Below, piece after piece: positions 42,840 to 50,713 of a DNA stretch of 56,453 bases. The stretch comes from Pseudomonadota bacterium (GTDB lineage: Bacteria; Pseudomonadota; Gammaproteobacteria; Acidiferrobacterales; Acidiferrobacteraceae). The translations under genes were made by a program, and so were the position numbers. The notes below the pieces were generated by a model that made no database searches, was not told the origin of the DNA, and saw nothing but the letters and a program-made list of their open reading frames with translations. The stretch's first letter is position 1. Each line of letters opens with the position of its first letter. The stretch is from contig JAJYPD010000013.1 in the NCBI GenBank assembly GCA_021795715.1, positions 1 through 56,453 of the forward strand, written 5' to 3'.

Positions 42840-44194
42840 CAGCCTGGTGGTGGCTCGCTCTGGCGGTGGCGGTGGCCGCCGGCCTTTTCGGGCTGCGCCA
42901 ACGGCAGGCGCAAAGCGCCCTTGCGTCCGCACTCGAAGAGGCGCGCCGGGCGCTCGCCGAGCGCACCCAAGAGCTGCAGGACGCCTCCGCACGCGTGCAT
43001 GCGATGGAGCTGGAGCGGACACGGCTGGAGGAACGTCTGCGCCACGAGGGGCGCAGTGCCGAGGAGCAGGCCCGCGCGCTGGAGGCGGTGCGCACGGCCT
43101 TGAGCGATGCGTTCGCGGGGCTGTCGCAGCAGGCCTTGGCGCGCAATAACGACCTCTTTTTGTCTCTGGCCGAGCAGCGTTTCACGCAACTGGCCTCGAG
43201 CGCCCGCGCCGATCTCGGAGCGCGCGAAACGGCCATCGCCCATCTGGTGCAGCCGGTTTTGGAGAAGCTGAGCCGGGTGGACAGTCTGATGGGGGAGATC
43301 GAGCGCAAGCGCGAAAGCAGCTACGAACTCCTCACCGCGCAGGTGCGCGCGCTGGTGGAGGGGCACCTGCCCCGCCTGCACCAGGAAACGGCCAATCTGG
43401 TGAAGGCCTTGCGCCAGCCCGCAGCGCGCGGGCGCTGGGGTGAGCTGCAGCTGCGGCGCGTGGTCGAAATGGCGGGCATGCTGGATCACTGCGACTTCAT
43501 CGAGCAGCACACCGCCGCAAACGAGGACGGACGCATGCTGCGGCCGGATCTCATCGTCCGCCTGCCCGGCGGGCGGCAGGTGGTGGTCGACGCCAAGACA
43601 CCGGTGGATGCGTATCTCACCGCCATCGAGGCCGAAGGAGACGATCAGCGCAATGCGTCGTTGAGACGCCACGCGCAACAGGTGCGCGCGCATCTCGTCA
43701 ATCTCGGGCGCAAGAATTACTGGGAGCAGTTTTCCGCGGCGCCCGAGTTCGTGGTCATGTTCGTGCCAGGCGAGGTGTTCTTCAGTGCCGCGCTGCAGGA
43801 GGATCCGGCATTGATCGAATGCGGGGTGGATCAGCGCGTGATCCCGGCAAGCCCCACGACCTTGATCGCGCTGCTGCGGGCGGTGGCCTTTGGCTGGCAG
43901 CAGGAGCGCATGACGCGCAACGCCGAGGAAATCGCGGCGCTGGGTAAGGAGCTGTATCGGCGCATCGCCCTTCTGGGCAAGGGCTGGGCGGAGACCGGCG
44001 CCAGGCTGCGCGGGGCGGTCGAAAGCTACAACAAGACGGTCGGTACGCTCGAAGGGCGCGTGCTGCCCCAGGCGCGCAAGTTCCGCGAACTCTCCGGTTC
44101 AGACGGTGACGAGATCGTCATGCTCGAGGGCATCAACGAAGAGCCGCGCCTGTTGAACGCCGCCGAGCTGACGCCACCGGCCGAGCCTTCGTAG
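42836..44194 (+). CDS. rmuC: DNA recombination protein RmuC
   Basis: A 452-aa protein with one N-terminal TM (WWWLALAVAVAAGLFGL, residues 4-20), a long coiled coil to about residue 190, and the RmuC domain with a PD-(D/E)XK-like core: RGRWGELQLRRVVEMAGM (about 200), RPDLIVRLPGGRQVVVDAKTP (about 240), RKNYWEQFSAAPEFVVMFVPGE (about 290). RmuC limits inverted-repeat recombination and acts as a structure-specific nuclease factor. It overlaps the HxlR gene by ATGA. Confidence 0.93.
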   Translation: MTAWWWLALAVAVAAGLFGLRQRQAQSALASALEEARRALAERTQELQDASARVHAMELERTRLEERLRHEGRSAEEQARALEAVRTALSDAFAGLSQQALARNNDLFLSLAEQRFTQLASSARADLGARETAIAHLVQPVLEKLSRVDSLMGEIERKRESSYELLTAQVRALVEGHLPRLHQETANLVKALRQPAARGRWGELQLRRVVEMAGMLDHCDFIEQHTAANEDGRMLRPDLIVRLPGGRQVVVDAKTPVDAYLTAIEAEGDDQRNASLRRHAQQVRAHLVNLGRKNYWEQFSAAPEFVVMFVPGEVFFSAALQEDPALIECGVDQRVIPASPTTLIALLRAVAFGWQQERMTRNAEEIAALGKELYRRIALLGKGWAETGARLRGAVESYNKTVGTLEGRVLPQARKFRELSGSDGDEIVMLEGINEEPRLLNAAELTPPAEPS

Positions 44195-44204
44195 CGCCGG
44201 CGCC

Positions 44205-44990
44205 TCACGCGAGCAGCGTCGGCAGGTCGACGACGGCAAGCCCGCGGCCGGTGACGTTTTCGAGCAGACCGGGCAGCACCGTATGAAGGACCGGCCGGCC
44301 CCGACGGTCGCAGGCACCCTTGCCATCGTGCAACAAGAGGATATCCCCATCGCGCAGATCCGTCAGCAGCCGCCCGAGGATGTGCGCCGGCCGCCGGTCC
44401 ACGGTATCAAAGCCGCGGCGCGACCAGGACACATAGCGCAACTGGCATTCGGCGAGCACCGGGGCGAGCCACGGATTGCGAAAGCCAAGCGGCGCACGGA
44501 AGAAACGCGGCGCGGTGCCGGCCAGATCGGTCAGGGTCTGCTGGGCGGTGCGCACTTCGCGGGCGATGACGGCGTGATGCAAGACGGCGAAGCTGTGGCG
44601 GTGCCGGTCGCTATGATTCTCCACGCTGTGGCCGCTGTCGCGGATGGCGCGGATGAGGTGCGGATAGCGCCGGGCCTTGTTGCCGATGCAAAAGAAGCTG
44701 GCGCGGGCTTTATGGGCGCGCAAAGTGGCCAGGATCCACGGGGTGAGTGCCGGATCGGGTCCATCGTCGAAGGTGAGCGCCACCGCACCACGCGCCGGCC
44801 CCCGTGTGACGTTGGCGCCCACCCACTGGCAGCGCGGACAGACACAGGCTGCCGTGAGTGCGGCCTGCAGCGCAGCGGCGCCGCCGGCGGCCGGCGCGAA
44901 GGGCAGGAGGTGGCCCGCGCCACACCCAAGCAGGATGCCGGTGGCGAGGTTGGCGCAATGGAATACGTGCCGCGGATCTCTTGCTATCAT
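44205..44990 (-). CDS. Polysaccharide deacetylase family protein (NodB domain)
   Basis: A 261-aa CE4-type protein. NodB motifs: TFDDGPDP (motif 1, about residue 85), HSVENHSDRHRHSF (motif 2, metal His at H-x3-H), RAPLGFRNP (motif 3, catalytic Arg), DILLLHDG (motif 5). An N-terminal hydrophobic stretch (about residues 10-45) suggests membrane anchoring or export. I start at the ATG at 44990; an ATG at 45023 adds 11 residues and neither has a good ribosome site. Divergent, 89 nt from the chorismatase that begins the pigment cluster; such deacetylases recur beside aryl polyene clusters. Confidence 0.8.
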   Translation of the reverse strand: MIARDPRHVFHCANLATGILLGCGAGHLLPFAPAAGGAAALQAALTAACVCPRCQWVGANVTRGPARGAVALTFDDGPDPALTPWILATLRAHKARASFFCIGNKARRYPHLIRAIRDSGHSVENHSDRHRHSFAVLHHAVIAREVRTAQQTLTDLAGTAPRFFRAPLGFRNPWLAPVLAECQLRYVSWSRRGFDTVDRRPAHILGRLLTDLRDGDILLLHDGKGACDRRGRPVLHTVLPGLLENVTGRGLAVVDLPTLLA

Positions 44991-45079
44991 AGACGCGAGA
45001 CCAGGATCCGCGTGGTGCGCCATTTGTAGGGGTTGCCTGTCATGGGTCGGTAATTTTCAGGAATCAGGGGCTCTGCAGC

Positions 45080-45997
45080 GTGCCGTTATTGGTTGGTTAT
45101 TATCCCAAGGACACCCTCGAATCGCTACGGGCAGGTGGTGACGTTCTGGGCGTCGTCGGTTTTGGCGGCGGCGCGCAGACGGCCGCCACGCTCGATGTGC
45201 CCATGGCCGGAGGCGACGGCCTGTACGAAGTCTGGCGCGGCGGACGGACGTCTGCAGGCCGTGTGGGGCGTGTTTCCTATGCCGAGGATGGAGAGTGGCT
45301 GTTTGCGTCTGTGGCCGTTACGACGCAGCCGGGGGTGGAAGAGGCGGCGTTTGCGGCGTATACGGAGCTGCTCGCGGCGCTTGCGGCGCGTGGCTACCCG
45401 CACCTGATCCGCGTCTGGCAGTACTTTTCCGGCATCAACGACGAGGAAGAGAACCTCGAACGCTACCGCCGTTTCAATCGGGGCCGCCATGCGGCACTGA
45501 AGGGCTACCTCGCACGCGGCCTGCGGCGGCCTGCGGCGACGGCCATCGGCTGCGCGGGAGACGGATTCTATCTTTATGCGCTCGCCCGGCGCCAGGCGGG
45601 CATGCCGATCGAGAACCCCCGCCAGGTGCCGGCGTTCCGCTATCCCCCGGACTACGGTCCCCAGCCGCCGGATTTTACCCGCGCCATGCGCGTCAACGGC
45701 GACAAGGCCTATCTGTTCATTTCCGGGACCGCGGCAATCATTGGTCATGAGAGTCATCATGCGGGCAATGCCGCTGCGCAGTTCGACGAGACGCTGCGCA
45801 ATCTCGAGGCGATCCTCGCAGCCGGCGGCCTGACGGCGCCGCGCGTGGCGGCCGTGAAGGTCTACATGCGCCCGGGCGGGCGGCCGCCACCGCTCCCGCA
45901 GCCGTGGGGAGATGCGCCGCTGCTGGTGCTGACGAGTGCGATCTGCCGTGCGGAACTTTTGATCGAAATAGAAGCGTTGGTCGTGGGCGGGATCTGA
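45080..45997 (+). CDS. Chorismatase of the XanB2/FkbO/Hyg5 type
   Basis: A 305-aa protein with a RidA-like tandem fold. Signature: YPHLIRVWQYFSGINDEEEN near residue 113, RYRRFNRGRHAAL near 132, ATAIGCAGDGFYLYALA, ENPRQVPAFRYPPDYGPQPPDF near 175, and ISGTAAIIGHESHHAG near 215. XanB2 hydrolyses chorismate to 3- and 4-hydroxybenzoate, the aryl starter for xanthomonadins. First rightward gene of the cluster; GTG start at 45080 is the best available. The aryl head group (3-HBA or 4-HBA) cannot be decided from sequence. Confidence 0.82.
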   Translation: MPLLVGYYPKDTLESLRAGGDVLGVVGFGGGAQTAATLDVPMAGGDGLYEVWRGGRTSAGRVGRVSYAEDGEWLFASVAVTTQPGVEEAAFAAYTELLAALAARGYPHLIRVWQYFSGINDEEENLERYRRFNRGRHAALKGYLARGLRRPAATAIGCAGDGFYLYALARRQAGMPIENPRQVPAFRYPPDYGPQPPDFTRAMRVNGDKAYLFISGTAAIIGHESHHAGNAAAQFDETLRNLEAILAAGGLTAPRVAAVKVYMRPGGRPPPLPQPWGDAPLLVLTSAICRAELLIEIEALVVGGI

Positions 45998-46828
45998 ATG
46001 CGCCCGGCGGAAAAACAAGGACGCCGCCTGCGTCCGGGGCGCAGGTGGTGGCTGTTGTGGATGCTCGCGGCGGCGCCCGCGTATGGCATGGGCGGCGCGT
46101 GGCGGATCGGCATGGGCGTCGCCACCTTCGCGGCCCCGGCCTATCCCGGCTCCGACAGCGAATCGGTATTCGTCTATCCCTATCCGGACATTTCCTACCG
46201 GACCCGGCTCGTGCGTCTGCACCGCAACCGGCTGCGGTTAAGTCCGTCGGCAGGTTCGCGTTGGCGTTTTGGTATCGCCGCCAATGCCTCTCCACCGACG
46301 CCGGCCGGCACGCCGGACGCGCGCCGCGGCATGCCGCAGTTGCCGGCGACGCTGGCGGCAGGCCCCGAGGTCATCTACCGTCTGCGTTGGCATCCGTTTG
46401 GCCTGCAGACCCTCGTCGGTATCCACAGCCGGTTTCGCATCGCCGTCCCGTCGAACTTCCACCTGGATACGGTTGGCATCGGCGGCGGGCCGTTTGTCGA
46501 GTGGGAGAGCCGCCCGGCATCCCGCTACCGGATGACACTGGGCGTGGGTCCGGTCTGGCGCACCCGGGGCGAGAACGGCTACTTTTTCGATGTGCCGGCC
46601 GCCTATGCGCTGCCCGGCCGGGCCCGGTATCATGCCGCCGGCGGCTATGCCGGGGCGCGCGCGACGGGCAGTCTGACGCGGCATTTCGGCCGGTATGCGG
46701 TGACCGTTTTCGCCCGTTACCGGTACTACGGAGGTGCGGTATTCCGTAGCAGTCCGCTGCTGAAGGCGTCGAGCACCTTTCTGTGCGGCGTGGCGGTGGC
46801 GTGGGTGTTCGTGCGTCCCGCCGCGTGA
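45998..46828 (+). CDS. MipA/OmpV family outer-membrane protein
   Basis: A 276-aa exported beta-barrel protein. A signal peptide with basic start (RPGRRWWLLWMLAAAPAYG), then the family's opening pattern (WRIGMGVATFAAPAYPGSDS), YPYPDISYRT near 65, and the GAVFRSSPLLK block near 245. MipA/OmpV proteins either scaffold murein enzymes or form pores. It begins directly after the chorismatase stop (TGA-ATG), so it belongs to this operon; it may help place or export the pigment. Confidence 0.78.
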   Translation: MRPAEKQGRRLRPGRRWWLLWMLAAAPAYGMGGAWRIGMGVATFAAPAYPGSDSESVFVYPYPDISYRTRLVRLHRNRLRLSPSAGSRWRFGIAANASPPTPAGTPDARRGMPQLPATLAAGPEVIYRLRWHPFGLQTLVGIHSRFRIAVPSNFHLDTVGIGGGPFVEWESRPASRYRMTLGVGPVWRTRGENGYFFDVPAAYALPGRARYHAAGGYAGARATGSLTRHFGRYAVTVFARYRYYGGAVFRSSPLLKASSTFLCGVAVAWVFVRPAA

Positions 46829-46912
46829 CGGCGCAGGCAGGATTTGTTTAATCTATGGCCGGTGTGTGCGACCCTTACGGGGTGCGCTCAAGGCACTGAT
46901 CAAGGGAGACCC

Positions 46913-47182
46913 ATGGCAGGACAAACCGAGTTCGAGCGGGAGCTGGCGGGACTGCTTGTAACCAGCCTCAATCTGTCGCTGGATCCGGGCGCGATCGTAC
47001 CGGATGCGCCGCTGTTTCGTGAGGGTCTCGGGCTCGATTCGATCGATATGCTGGAAATCGCCCTGGCGGTATCCAGGCAGTATGGCGTCGAATTGCGTGC
47101 CGATGATCCGGACAATCAGACGATCTTTTCGTCGTTGCGTTCGCTTGCGGCAGTCATTGCGGCACGCCGGACCGGTGCGTGA
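46913..47182 (+). CDS. Acyl carrier protein, aryl polyene cluster
   Basis: An 89-aa carrier protein with the phosphopantetheine Ser43 in LGLDSIDMLEI. GGGAG lies 6 nt before the ATG at 46913; an in-frame start at 46844 has no ribosome site. Its stop overlaps the GTG of the next gene. APE pathways load 4-hydroxybenzoyl groups on a dedicated ACP; a second ACP is common and may lie beyond the right edge. Confidence 0.85.
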   Translation: MAGQTEFERELAGLLVTSLNLSLDPGAIVPDAPLFREGLGLDSIDMLEIALAVSRQYGVELRADDPDNQTIFSSLRSLAAVIAARRTGA

Positions 47183-47661
47183 AGGCGCGACTGGCGGCGG
47201 CGCTCTTTGGTTGCGTTCTGTGCGCGGTGGACATCTATCGCGGTCTTGCGCCTGCAGACATCGTCCTCATGCTCGGTGAAACCATGGCGCTTTTCTATGT
47301 GGCGGGAACCTTCGCGCGTTCGCTCGCATCGACGCCTTTCATCACGCGCATCGCCACCCGGGCCAAGGGCCGGGCGCTGCGTGCCGATGAACACGACTAC
47401 ACGCGCGCATTGACCGAAATCTGGGTCGGCGTGCTGATGGCGCTGGCCGTCACCAACCTGCTCGTCGCGCTCGCGCCGCGCAACACCTACGGATGGGGTG
47501 AGCGCGCCATGCTCGAGGCGCTGCCACTTCTTTTCTTTTTTCTCGAACACTTCTATCGGCGGGCGCGGTTTGCGCGCGTCTGGGAGAGCCCGCCGCTTTG
47601 GGTCGTCATTGCCGCCGTCATCAGCGAGCGCTATCGCTGGGCCACGAAAGACAGGCCGTGA
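47179..47661 (+). CDS. Small inner-membrane protein of the aryl polyene cluster
   Basis: A 160-aa protein with three or four hydrophobic segments (LAAALFGCVLC, ADIVLMLGETMALFYVAGTF, TEIWVGVLMALAVTNLLVAL, LPLLFFFLEHFY). Proteins of this size and hydropathy sit between the ACP and ligase genes in APE/xanthomonadin clusters and are called predicted membrane proteins; function unknown. GTG start at 47179 overlaps the ACP stop, and its TGA overlaps the next GTG. Confidence 0.65.
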   Translation: MKARLAAALFGCVLCAVDIYRGLAPADIVLMLGETMALFYVAGTFARSLASTPFITRIATRAKGRALRADEHDYTRALTEIWVGVLMALAVTNLLVALAPRNTYGWGERAMLEALPLLFFFLEHFYRRARFARVWESPPLWVVIAAVISERYRWATKDRP

Positions 47662-49286
47662 ACGCCGCCGCACTCGTCGGATGCGCCGATCCCGGCCGGA
47701 TCATCGCCTTCTATGAAGGCCGGCCGGTTGCCGTCGGCGCCTATCTCGCCGATGTGGCCCATCTGGGTGCGCGCGTGCCGCCGGGCGCTTTCATCAATGC
47801 CTGTGCCGACCGCTACCGTTTTCTGGTCGGCCTCGGCGCCGCATTGTCGCTTGGCCGGACCACGCTGTTACCGGCAAACCACGCGCCCGAGACGCTCTCG
47901 CGGCTGCTTGCGCAGGAGGATCACCCGTTTCTGTTGACCGACGATCCGGCGATGAGCGGGGCGCGTGTCGTGGCCTACGCCGATGCCCTGCAGCAGGGGT
48001 TCTCGCAAAACAATCCAGCCGTCGCCCTCGATCTGGTGGCGGTACGGGCCTTTACCTCGGGAAGCACCGGTGCGCCCACCGTCCACGACAAGACATGGCG
48101 TTCACTCGTGGCCGGTGCGGATTTGGCCGGCGAGCGTTTCGGCATCGATGGCAGCGCGCTGCTCGGTACGGTGCCCGCCCAGCACATGTACGGGCTGGAA
48201 ACGACCATCCTGTTGCCGCTGCGCCGGCGGGCCTTCGTGCATGCGCGGCGGCCGCTGCTGCCGGCCGACATCGGCGCCGCCCTGCGGGAACTGCCAACAC
48301 CACGCCGCCTCATCACAAGCCCCGTGCACTTGCAGGCATTGGTCGACAGCGGCCAAACGTGGCCGCCGCTTGCCGGCGTCATCTGTTCGACGGCGCCGCT
48401 TGGCGAAGCCCTCGCCCAACGGGCCGAAAGCGCGCTGCAGACGGTGGTCGAGGAGATCTACGGTGCAACCGAAGTCGGCTCGATCGCCTCGCGGCGCACG
48501 ACCGCGGGACCGGCATGGCATCTCTATGCGGGGCTGCGGTTGACTCCGGCGGCCGACACCGCCGGGGTCAGCGGGGGGCACCTGGAGGCGCCCGCCGTGC
48601 TGCAGGATCGCATCGACTGCCTCGATGAGGAACACTTTGTGTGGCGGGGACGGCATGCCGACCTCGTGCTGGTGGCCGGCAAGAGGGCGACGCTGCCCAT
48701 GTTAAACGAGGTGTTGCGCGCAATCGACGGCGTGCAAGACGGCGTCTTCTTCGTACCCGGGCGCAGCGGCGATGCCGGGGTCGAGCGCATCTGCGCCTTT
48801 GTCGTCACGCCGCGGCCCAAAGAGGAGATCCTTGCCGCATTGCGGCGTCACATCGACCCTGTGTTTCTGCCGCGGCCGCTGTATCACGTCACGGAGCTGC
48901 CGCGCACGATGGGAACGGACAAGCTGCCGCGCGCTGCGCTGATCGACCTGTATGACCGGCAACCTCACCAGCTCGAGCTTTGGTTTCCGGCCGGACGGTC
49001 CTTTTTTGCCGATCACTTTCCGGGCGATCCTCTGGTGCCCGGGGCATTATTGCTCGATGCGCTGGTTGGTGGATATGAGCGTCATGCGATCGGGCGTAGG
49101 GTCGCGGGTGTCGAGACGTTCAAGTGGTTGAAGGCGTTGCGCCCGGACGTGCCGGCGCGCGCCTGTTTCGGTCCAATCGAAAACGGGCGCGTGACGGTGG
49201 TGGTTCGGGCTGGTGAGGAAATCCTGGCGCGCGGCGTGCTGTGTGCGCCGCGGCCCGAGGGAACGGATGGCGGCGCACTGGTTTGA
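47658..49286 (+). CDS. Adenylation (acyl-CoA/ACP ligase) domain fused to a hotdog dehydratase
   Basis: A 542-aa two-domain enzyme. Residues about 1-440 form an AMP-binding domain (A3 motif AFTSGSTGAPTVHDKTW near 133, EEIYGATEVGSIASR near 270, TMGTDKLPRAAL near 420); it should activate the hydroxybenzoate starter and load it on the ACP. Residues about 445-542 form a FabZ/FabA-like hotdog with FFADHFPGDPLVPGALLLD (HFPxxPxxPG active-site pattern). In E. coli these are separate proteins (ApeH and ApeI type). GTG start at 47658 overlaps the upstream stop. Confidence 0.82.
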   Translation: MNAAALVGCADPGRIIAFYEGRPVAVGAYLADVAHLGARVPPGAFINACADRYRFLVGLGAALSLGRTTLLPANHAPETLSRLLAQEDHPFLLTDDPAMSGARVVAYADALQQGFSQNNPAVALDLVAVRAFTSGSTGAPTVHDKTWRSLVAGADLAGERFGIDGSALLGTVPAQHMYGLETTILLPLRRRAFVHARRPLLPADIGAALRELPTPRRLITSPVHLQALVDSGQTWPPLAGVICSTAPLGEALAQRAESALQTVVEEIYGATEVGSIASRRTTAGPAWHLYAGLRLTPAADTAGVSGGHLEAPAVLQDRIDCLDEEHFVWRGRHADLVLVAGKRATLPMLNEVLRAIDGVQDGVFFVPGRSGDAGVERICAFVVTPRPKEEILAALRRHIDPVFLPRPLYHVTELPRTMGTDKLPRAALIDLYDRQPHQLELWFPAGRSFFADHFPGDPLVPGALLLDALVGGYERHAIGRRVAGVETFKWLKALRPDVPARACFGPIENGRVTVVVRAGEEILARGVLCAPRPEGTDGGALV

Positions 49287-50265
49287 CCAAAAGGAACGGG
49301 GCAGCGCACTGCTGCTGCGGGTGATGCGCGCGGTCGCGCTCGCGGCCGGCCACCGCGCGGCAAGCCTGCTGTTGTGGCCTATAACCCTTTATTACTACGT
49401 GACCGCAGGCGGCGGGCGCGTGGCCCTTGCGCATTTTTACCAGGCGCTCGGTCAGCCGGCGACGACTCGCGTATTGTTCCGCCATTATTTGACGTTTGCG
49501 CACACGATCTTGGATCGCGTGTATCTCCTTGCCCGGCGCGCCGACGCGCCTTCGCTGCATGTACGCGGCTTCGAGGCCGTGCAGGAGTGCCTGGACCGGG
49601 GGCAGGGCTGTGTGCTGCTGGGCGCCCATCTGGGCAGTTTCGAGGCGGCGCGGGCGGCCGGCCTGCGCCATGAAGGCCTGAAGATGCAGATCATCATGGA
49701 GGAGCGCGTGTCACGCAATCTCAATCGCGTTCTCGGGGCGCTCGATCCGGGTGCGGGGGATACGACCGTGGGGCTCGGTGGACCCTCGGCGCTTTTGCGT
49801 GTGCGCGACACCATCGCAGAAGGTGGCCTGGTTGGCATCATGGGGGATCGGATAACGCCCACGGAGACCGGTTATGTGGCGGATTTTCTCGGACGCAGCA
49901 GTTTGTTCCCGCTTGCGCCGCTGCGCCTGGCCGCGAGCCTGCGCGCGCCCGTGTTCTTCTTTGCGGCGCTCTACCGCCGTTCCATTGCTGGTCTTCCTTA
50001 CTATGAGGTAGTATTTGAGCCCTTGGCCGTCGCCGCCCCCGAGGGACCGGCCCGCCGGGCGTGGCTCCAGGATCTGGGTGCGCGCTACGTGGGCTGCCTG
50101 CAGCGGTATTGCCGCATGGCTCCGAACAACTGGTTCAATTTTTATGATTTCTGGTCAACGCACACGCTGGGTTGTTTGCGCGCTCGCGCTTCTGGCAAGC
50201 CCGTTCGCGGCGGCGACACCGGCGCCGTGGACCGTGCCGATGTTGCTGAGCGCCGTCGCGCTTAA
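49267..50265 (+). CDS. LpxL/HtrB-type acyltransferase, aryl polyene cluster
   Basis: A 332-aa membrane-associated acyltransferase. N-terminal hydrophobic helix (residues about 18-42), the H-x4-E/D catalytic box GAHLGSFEAAR near 118, GDRITPTETGYVADFLG near 200 and NNWFNFYDFW near 290. Such enzymes acylate lipids on the inner membrane; in APE clusters they are thought to attach the polyene to a lipid carrier. The ATG at 49267 overlaps the ligase by 20 nt. The tail (last about 40 residues) is unrelated to the family and runs 122 nt over the next gene. Confidence 0.8.
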   Translation: MAAHWFDQKERGSALLLRVMRAVALAAGHRAASLLLWPITLYYYVTAGGGRVALAHFYQALGQPATTRVLFRHYLTFAHTILDRVYLLARRADAPSLHVRGFEAVQECLDRGQGCVLLGAHLGSFEAARAAGLRHEGLKMQIIMEERVSRNLNRVLGALDPGAGDTTVGLGGPSALLRVRDTIAEGGLVGIMGDRITPTETGYVADFLGRSSLFPLAPLRLAASLRAPVFFFAALYRRSIAGLPYYEVVFEPLAVAAPEGPARRAWLQDLGARYVGCLQRYCRMAPNNWFNFYDFWSTHTLGCLRARASGKPVRGGDTGAVDRADVAERRRA

Positions 50266-50713
50266 CGCACGCCACGAGGTGCATTTTGCAGAGACCACAC
50301 GTCTGTCGAGCCTGACCCGCCCCCTGGAGACCTCCGGGCGCCTCATCTACCGGAAGCCTTCAACTTTGATCATGCGCCAGCAACGACCTGCGCCGGTCAC
50401 GTACCGGATCGTCGGCGAACGCCTGTATGTGAACGGACACCGGGGCGTGTCGATTGATCGCGTTCCGCAGCTGATGGCGATCGTTTCGGGTTTTGAGGGT
50501 CTGCTAAGCGGCAACCGGGCGCTGCTGCAGCACGATTACACGTTGCACCTGCGGGGCTCGGCGCGTCAGTGGCGCCTGCGGTTGGTGCCGCGTCTGGCGG
50601 CTCTGGCGAAGGTGGTGCGCACGATCGAGGTGCGTGGCCATGACGGTGAGCCCACCGAGGTGCGGACCACCACGCCCAAGGGGGATTTCTCGGTGATGCG
50701 CCTGTCACCGTGA
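50144..50713 (+). CDS. LolA-like outer-membrane lipoprotein carrier
   Basis: A 189-aa protein with a signal peptide (MISGQRTRWVVCALALLASPFAAA) and LolA-fold features (VHFAETTRLSSLTRPLETSG, GRLIYRKPSTL, then RLVPRLAALAKVVRTIEVRG). A LolA-like carrier is standard in APE/xanthomonadin clusters, where it probably carries the lipid-linked pigment across the periplasm. The start lies inside the acyltransferase gene (122-nt overlap); the signal peptide leaves little doubt about the frame. The GTG of the exporter gene overlaps its stop. Confidence 0.8.
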   Translation: MISGQRTRWVVCALALLASPFAAATPAPWTVPMLLSAVALNARHEVHFAETTRLSSLTRPLETSGRLIYRKPSTLIMRQQRPAPVTYRIVGERLYVNGHRGVSIDRVPQLMAIVSGFEGLLSGNRALLQHDYTLHLRGSARQWRLRLVPRLAALAKVVRTIEVRGHDGEPTEVRTTTPKGDFSVMRLSP

